Of a stretch of 32,198 bases of DNA, positions 29,264 to 32,198 are shown piece by piece; positions within the stretch are counted from its first letter, which is position 1; each line of letters begins with the position of its first letter. Position numbers and translations under genes: made by a program. Location: NCBI GenBank assembly GCA_031549605.1, contig JAVBPM010000070.1:1-32198 (forward strand), in the 5' to 3' direction. The notes under the pieces were generated by a model that was not told where the DNA came from, did not search any database, and worked only from the letters and a program-made list of their open reading frames with translations. Source of the DNA: WRAI01 sp031549605 (lineage in GTDB: Bacteria; Bacillota; Clostridia; Oscillospirales; UBA929).

Positions 29264-30343
29264 ATGACATCAACACTGATGGCCGCCGCCACCATGCCCC
29301 CCATTCAATTCCCGGGTTTGGGCTTCCAAGTCGAGGTGCAACGCGCCGTATTCAGCGGCTTCCCCGTGCAATGGTACGGCGTCTGCATCGCCGTCGGCTT
29401 TTTGCTCGCGGCGCTGTACGCCATGAAGCGTGCGCCGCAATTCGGCATCAAGGAAACCCACCTGACCGACATGCTCTTCTGGGTCGTGCCCGCCGCTATC
29501 ATCGGCGCGCGCGCCTACTACGTCATCTTTGACTGGAGCATTTTTAGGTTGGGCGCCGACGGCCAGCCATTGCCCACCGGCCAGCTGCTACTGAAAATCG
29601 TAAAAATCTGGGAGGGCGGTCTGGCCATCTATGGCGCTGTCATTCTGGCTGTCATCGCCGCCATTGTTTACTGCCGCATTCGCAAAATCAACGCGCGCGC
29701 CATGCTGGACCTCGGCGCATTGGGCCTGCTGATCGGTCAAGGCATCGGCCGCTGGGGCAACTTCTTTAACCAGGAGGTCTACGGCGTGCCGACCGACCTG
29801 CCGTGGCGCATGGGCATCGAAAAAAGCGGTGCCTATACATACGTCCACCCGCTCTTTTTCTACGAGTCGATGTGGTGTCTGCTCGGGTTTGTGGTGCTGC
29901 ATTTGCTGTCCAAACGACGCAAGTACAACGGCCAGACCTTTTTGCAGTATCTAGCATGGTATGGCGCGGGGCGCGCCTTCTTTGAGAGCATTCGCGACGA
30001 CGGCGAGGTGCTCAAGCTGTTTGGCACCAAAGTGCCTGTCAGCATGGCACTGGGCATCGCGCTGGCCGCCGTCAGCATCGCGCTGTTGCTTTACAACCGC
30101 TTCCGCGACCACGATCCCGCCAAAATTGCACCACTGACCGCCGAAGAAAAAGCGTCCGACGTTCCGATTGTCGTCGAGGACGAGGAGGAATTCCTGCCCA
30201 ACGAAAACACGCCGGACGACACATCTGACGACGTTCAACCGCAGGAGCCGATGTCGGCGCCTGAAGAAACAACCCCCGACGCCGCCTCGCTGCTCGACGA
30301 CGACAACGAGGTGCTGCCGGCTGATGATGATAAGGAGGACTAA
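29264..30343 (+). CDS. lgt: Prolipoprotein diacylglyceryl transferase with an acidic tail
   Basis: 359 residues; transfers diacylglycerol from phosphatidylglycerol to the lipobox cysteine of prolipoproteins in the membrane. About seven hydrophobic helices are visible. Family motifs: WYGV (37-40), WEGGLAIYGA (116-125), the Lgt signature GQGIGRWGNFFNQEVYG (158-174), HPLFFYES (195-202) and a late RAFFESIRDDGE. These make the core about 290 residues, the usual size. Odd is the last ~65 residues: a soluble tail very rich in Asp and Glu (VVEDEEEF, LDDDNEVLPADDDKED) with Pro and Thr, not part of the catalytic fold. ATG 29264 follows AGGAG. FolD starts 3 bp after its stop. Confidence 0.96.
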   Translation: MTSTLMAAATMPPIQFPGLGFQVEVQRAVFSGFPVQWYGVCIAVGFLLAALYAMKRAPQFGIKETHLTDMLFWVVPAAIIGARAYYVIFDWSIFRLGADGQPLPTGQLLLKIVKIWEGGLAIYGAVILAVIAAIVYCRIRKINARAMLDLGALGLLIGQGIGRWGNFFNQEVYGVPTDLPWRMGIEKSGAYTYVHPLFFYESMWCLLGFVVLHLLSKRRKYNGQTFLQYLAWYGAGRAFFESIRDDGEVLKLFGTKVPVSMALGIALAAVSIALLLYNRFRDHDPAKIAPLTAEEKASDVPIVVEDEEEFLPNENTPDDTSDDVQPQEPMSAPEETTPDAASLLDDDNEVLPADDDKED

Positions 30344-30346
30344 CCC

Positions 30347-31183
30347 ATGGCGATACTGATTGACGGTAAGGCAACCGCCGCCAAACACAAGGCGTTAATC
30401 AAAGAAAAGGTGGCCACCATGGCGCGCAAGCCGGGTCTGGCCGTCGTGCTGGTCGGCGAGGACACCGCCTCACAGATTTACGTTCGAAACAAACACCGCG
30501 ACTGCGAGGAGTGCGGCATTGTCAGCTTTAGCCACACGCTGCCCGCCGACACCACCCAACAGCAGCTGCTGGCCCTGATCGCCCAACTCAACGCCGACGA
30601 GGCCGTCGACGGCATTTTGGTGCAGCTGCCGCTGCCCAAGCACTTTGACGAGTCGGAAGTACTCAACGCCATTGACCCCAAAAAGGACGTCGACGCCTTT
30701 CACCCCGAAAACGTCGGCCTGATTATGACCGGCACGCCGCGCTTTGCGCCCTGCACGCCGGCCGGCGTCATGCTGATGCTCGACGAGTACAACATCGACG
30801 TCAAGGGCAAGGAGTGCGTGGTCGTCGGACGCAGCAACATTGTCGGCAAGCCGCAGGCCATGCTGCTGCTGCATCGCCACGGCACGGTCACCATCTGTCA
30901 TTCGCGCACGCCCGACCTGGGTGCCGTCACGCGCCGCGCCGACATCCTGGTCGCCGCCGTCGGCAAGCTGGGTCTGATTACCGCCGACATGGTCAAGCCG
31001 GGCGCTGTCGTCATTGACGTCGCCATGAACAAGAAAGAGGACGGCAAGCTGGCCGGCGACGATTTGTTTGACGAAGTCGAGCCTGTGGCATCGGCCATTA
31101 CGCCGGTACCCGGCGGCGTTGGTCCCATGACGCGCGTCATGCTGCTCTACAACACTCTGAAAGCCGCCGAATTGAGAGGATAA
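30347..31183 (+). CDS. folD: Methylenetetrahydrofolate dehydrogenase/cyclohydrolase
   Basis: A 278-residue bifunctional enzyme that interconverts 5,10-methylene-, methenyl- and 10-formyl-tetrahydrofolate with NADP. Catalytic segment SQIYVRNKH has Tyr45 and Lys49. QLPLPKH, KDVDAFHPENVG (usually KDVDGF), CTPAGVM, the nucleotide-binding GRSNIVGKP and PVPGGVGPMT near the C-terminus are as in the family. ATG 30347 follows AAGGAGG. It is followed after 3 bp by fhs, so 10-formyl-tetrahydrofolate made from formate can be reduced or supplied to purine synthesis; the pair forms the folate C1 branch common in Clostridia. Confidence 0.97.
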   Translation: MAILIDGKATAAKHKALIKEKVATMARKPGLAVVLVGEDTASQIYVRNKHRDCEECGIVSFSHTLPADTTQQQLLALIAQLNADEAVDGILVQLPLPKHFDESEVLNAIDPKKDVDAFHPENVGLIMTGTPRFAPCTPAGVMLMLDEYNIDVKGKECVVVGRSNIVGKPQAMLLLHRHGTVTICHSRTPDLGAVTRRADILVAAVGKLGLITADMVKPGAVVIDVAMNKKEDGKLAGDDLFDEVEPVASAITPVPGGVGPMTRVMLLYNTLKAAELRG

Positions 31184-31186
31184 TTC

Positions 31187-32198
31187 ATGCTCAGTGACAT
31201 CGATATCGCCCAACAATGCAATATGCAGCCCATCTTCGACATCGCCGCGAAGCTGGGTCTTGAACCCGACGAGGTCGAACAATACGGCAACTACAAGGCC
31301 AAAATCAAGGCGCGCCCGCGCGCGCCGCGCGGCAAGCTGATTTTGGTCAGCGCCATTTCGCCCACACCGGCCGGTGAGGGCAAAACCACCATCAGTGTCG
31401 GGCTGGCCGACGGCCTGTCCAAGCTGGGCGTGTCCACCGCGCTCTGTCTGCGCGAGCCGTCGCTGGGCCCTGTGTTCGGCGTCAAGGGCGGCGCGGCGGG
31501 CGGCGGCTATTCGCAGGTCGTGCCTATGGAGGACATCAACCTGCACTTTACCGGCGACATTCACGCCGTTACCACCGCCAACAACCTGCTGGCCGCACTG
31601 CTGGACAACCATTTGCAACAGGGCAACGCGCTCAACATCGATGTGCGCACCATCACCTGGAAGCGCTGCCTCGACATGAACGACCGCGCACTGCGCAACT
31701 GCGTCATCGGCATGGGCGGGCCCATCAACGGCGTGCCGCGCGAGGAGCATTTTGACATCAGCGTGGCCAGTGAAGTCATGGCCATTCTCTGTCTTGCCAC
31801 CGACTTGGCCGACCTCAAACAGCGACTGGGCCGCATTGTCGTGGCCTACAACCACGACGGGATGCCCGTCACGGCCGGCGACCTGCGCGCCGAGGGCAGC
31901 ATGACCGCGTTGCTGCGCGACGCGCTGCGCCCCAATCTGGTGCAGACGATGGAGCACACGCCCGCCTTTATCCACGGCGGCCCGTTTGCCAACATCGCGC
32001 ACGGCTGCAACAGCGTTTCGGCCACAAAGCTGGCACTTTCGCTCGCCGATTACGTCGTAACAGAGGCAGGCTTTGGCGCCGACCTCGGCGCCGAGAAGTT
32101 TGTCGACATTAAGTGTCGCGCCAGCGGCCTGAAACCCAGCGCCTGCGTGCTGGTTGCCACTGTCCGCGCGCTGAACTATCATGGCGGCGTGGATAAGG
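31187..32198 (+). CDS. fhs: Formate-tetrahydrofolate ligase, 5' part
   Basis: The first 337 codons of an enzyme usually about 555 residues long; the frame is open at the window end. It joins formate to tetrahydrofolate with ATP. The ATP-binding loop PTPAGEGKTT is at about 59-68, followed by REPSLGPVFGVKGGAAGGG and YSQVVPMEDINLHFTGD, with a later segment TEAGFGADLGAEKF, all hallmarks of the family. ATG 31187 follows AGAGGA, 3 bp after the folD stop. Nothing looks damaged in the visible part. A 570-codon antisense frame over this region is a composition shadow. Confidence 0.97.
   Translation, partial: MLSDIDIAQQCNMQPIFDIAAKLGLEPDEVEQYGNYKAKIKARPRAPRGKLILVSAISPTPAGEGKTTISVGLADGLSKLGVSTALCLREPSLGPVFGVKGGAAGGGYSQVVPMEDINLHFTGDIHAVTTANNLLAALLDNHLQQGNALNIDVRTITWKRCLDMNDRALRNCVIGMGGPINGVPREEHFDISVASEVMAILCLATDLADLKQRLGRIVVAYNHDGMPVTAGDLRAEGSMTALLRDALRPNLVQTMEHTPAFIHGGPFANIAHGCNSVSATKLALSLADYVVTEAGFGADLGAEKFVDIKCRASGLKPSACVLVATVRALNYHGGVDK

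Noticed and set aside
30470..32182. Minus-strand frame of 570 codons opposite folD and fhs
   Set aside because: Antisense to two clearly conserved genes; the product is Gln/His/Val/Gly/Ala-rich with no recognisable domain and no ribosome site.
1..32198. CRISPR array, tRNA, rRNA, transposase or integrase
   Set aside because: I looked for regularly spaced repeats, cloverleaf-like segments and recombinase motifs and found none. The only exact long repeat is the 43-bp pair around the helicase gene.

Overview
The window looks like a chromosomal segment of a moderately GC-rich, endospore-forming member of the Clostridia, probably Oscillospiraceae/Ruminococcaceae-like. The evidence is the spoIVB-spo0A pair, strong AGGAGG-type ribosome binding sites, good SigA-type promoters and Gram-positive gene orders (M16 pair-lgt-folD-fhs). 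Most of it is housekeeping sequence, but several proteins carry altered key residues.

Layout. (1) 1-2921: the 3' end of a gene (possible M15 peptidase), then a visibly more AT-rich cassette holding one large SF2 helicase-HNH nuclease gene, bounded by two identical 43-bp direct repeats (130-172 and 2879-2921), each containing a terminator. (2) 2998-6147: an ECF sigma factor, a membrane-anchored anti-sigma-like protein with FG-GAP-type calcium-loop repeats, and a coupled unknown gene, all overlapping. (3) 6192-9108, minus: an atypical histidine kinase and typA/bipA. (4) 9370-12150, plus: gap, an M29 aminopeptidase and a DUF1893 protein, each followed by a hairpin terminator. (5) 12223-21066, minus: a compact operon cimA-leuC-leuD-leuB-ilvB-[hybrid histidine kinase]-ilvN. 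With CimA at its head it can make 2-oxobutyrate from pyruvate and acetyl-CoA and pass it to acetohydroxyacid synthase, a threonine-independent route to isoleucine. A 779-residue PAS-PAS-kinase-receiver-HPt-like protein sits between the two synthase subunits. (6) 21203-23325, plus: a GtrA-family membrane protein and pyrG. (7) 23434-26390, minus: a secreted, membrane-anchored protein, spo0A and spoIVB. (8) 26685-32198, plus: two M16 peptidase-family proteins, lgt, folD and the 5' part of fhs.

Main points for a second look. PyrG has lost its glutaminase nucleophile and histidine (Cys to Ser379, His to Leu503) while its synthetase domain looks intact, suggesting an ammonia-only CTP synthase. Spo0A has glutamate in place of the phospho-acceptor aspartate. 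A hybrid sensor kinase is embedded in the isoleucine/leucine operon, and its HPt-like tail has Lys where the phospho-histidine should be. The helicase-HNH gene looks like an inserted single-gene cassette. The divergent cimA/gtrA promoters share a 9-bp-arm palindrome and leave no room for a T-box leader.

No tRNA, rRNA, CRISPR array, integrase, transposase or replication origin was recognised. High coding GC produces many long antisense open frames, which I treat as shadows.
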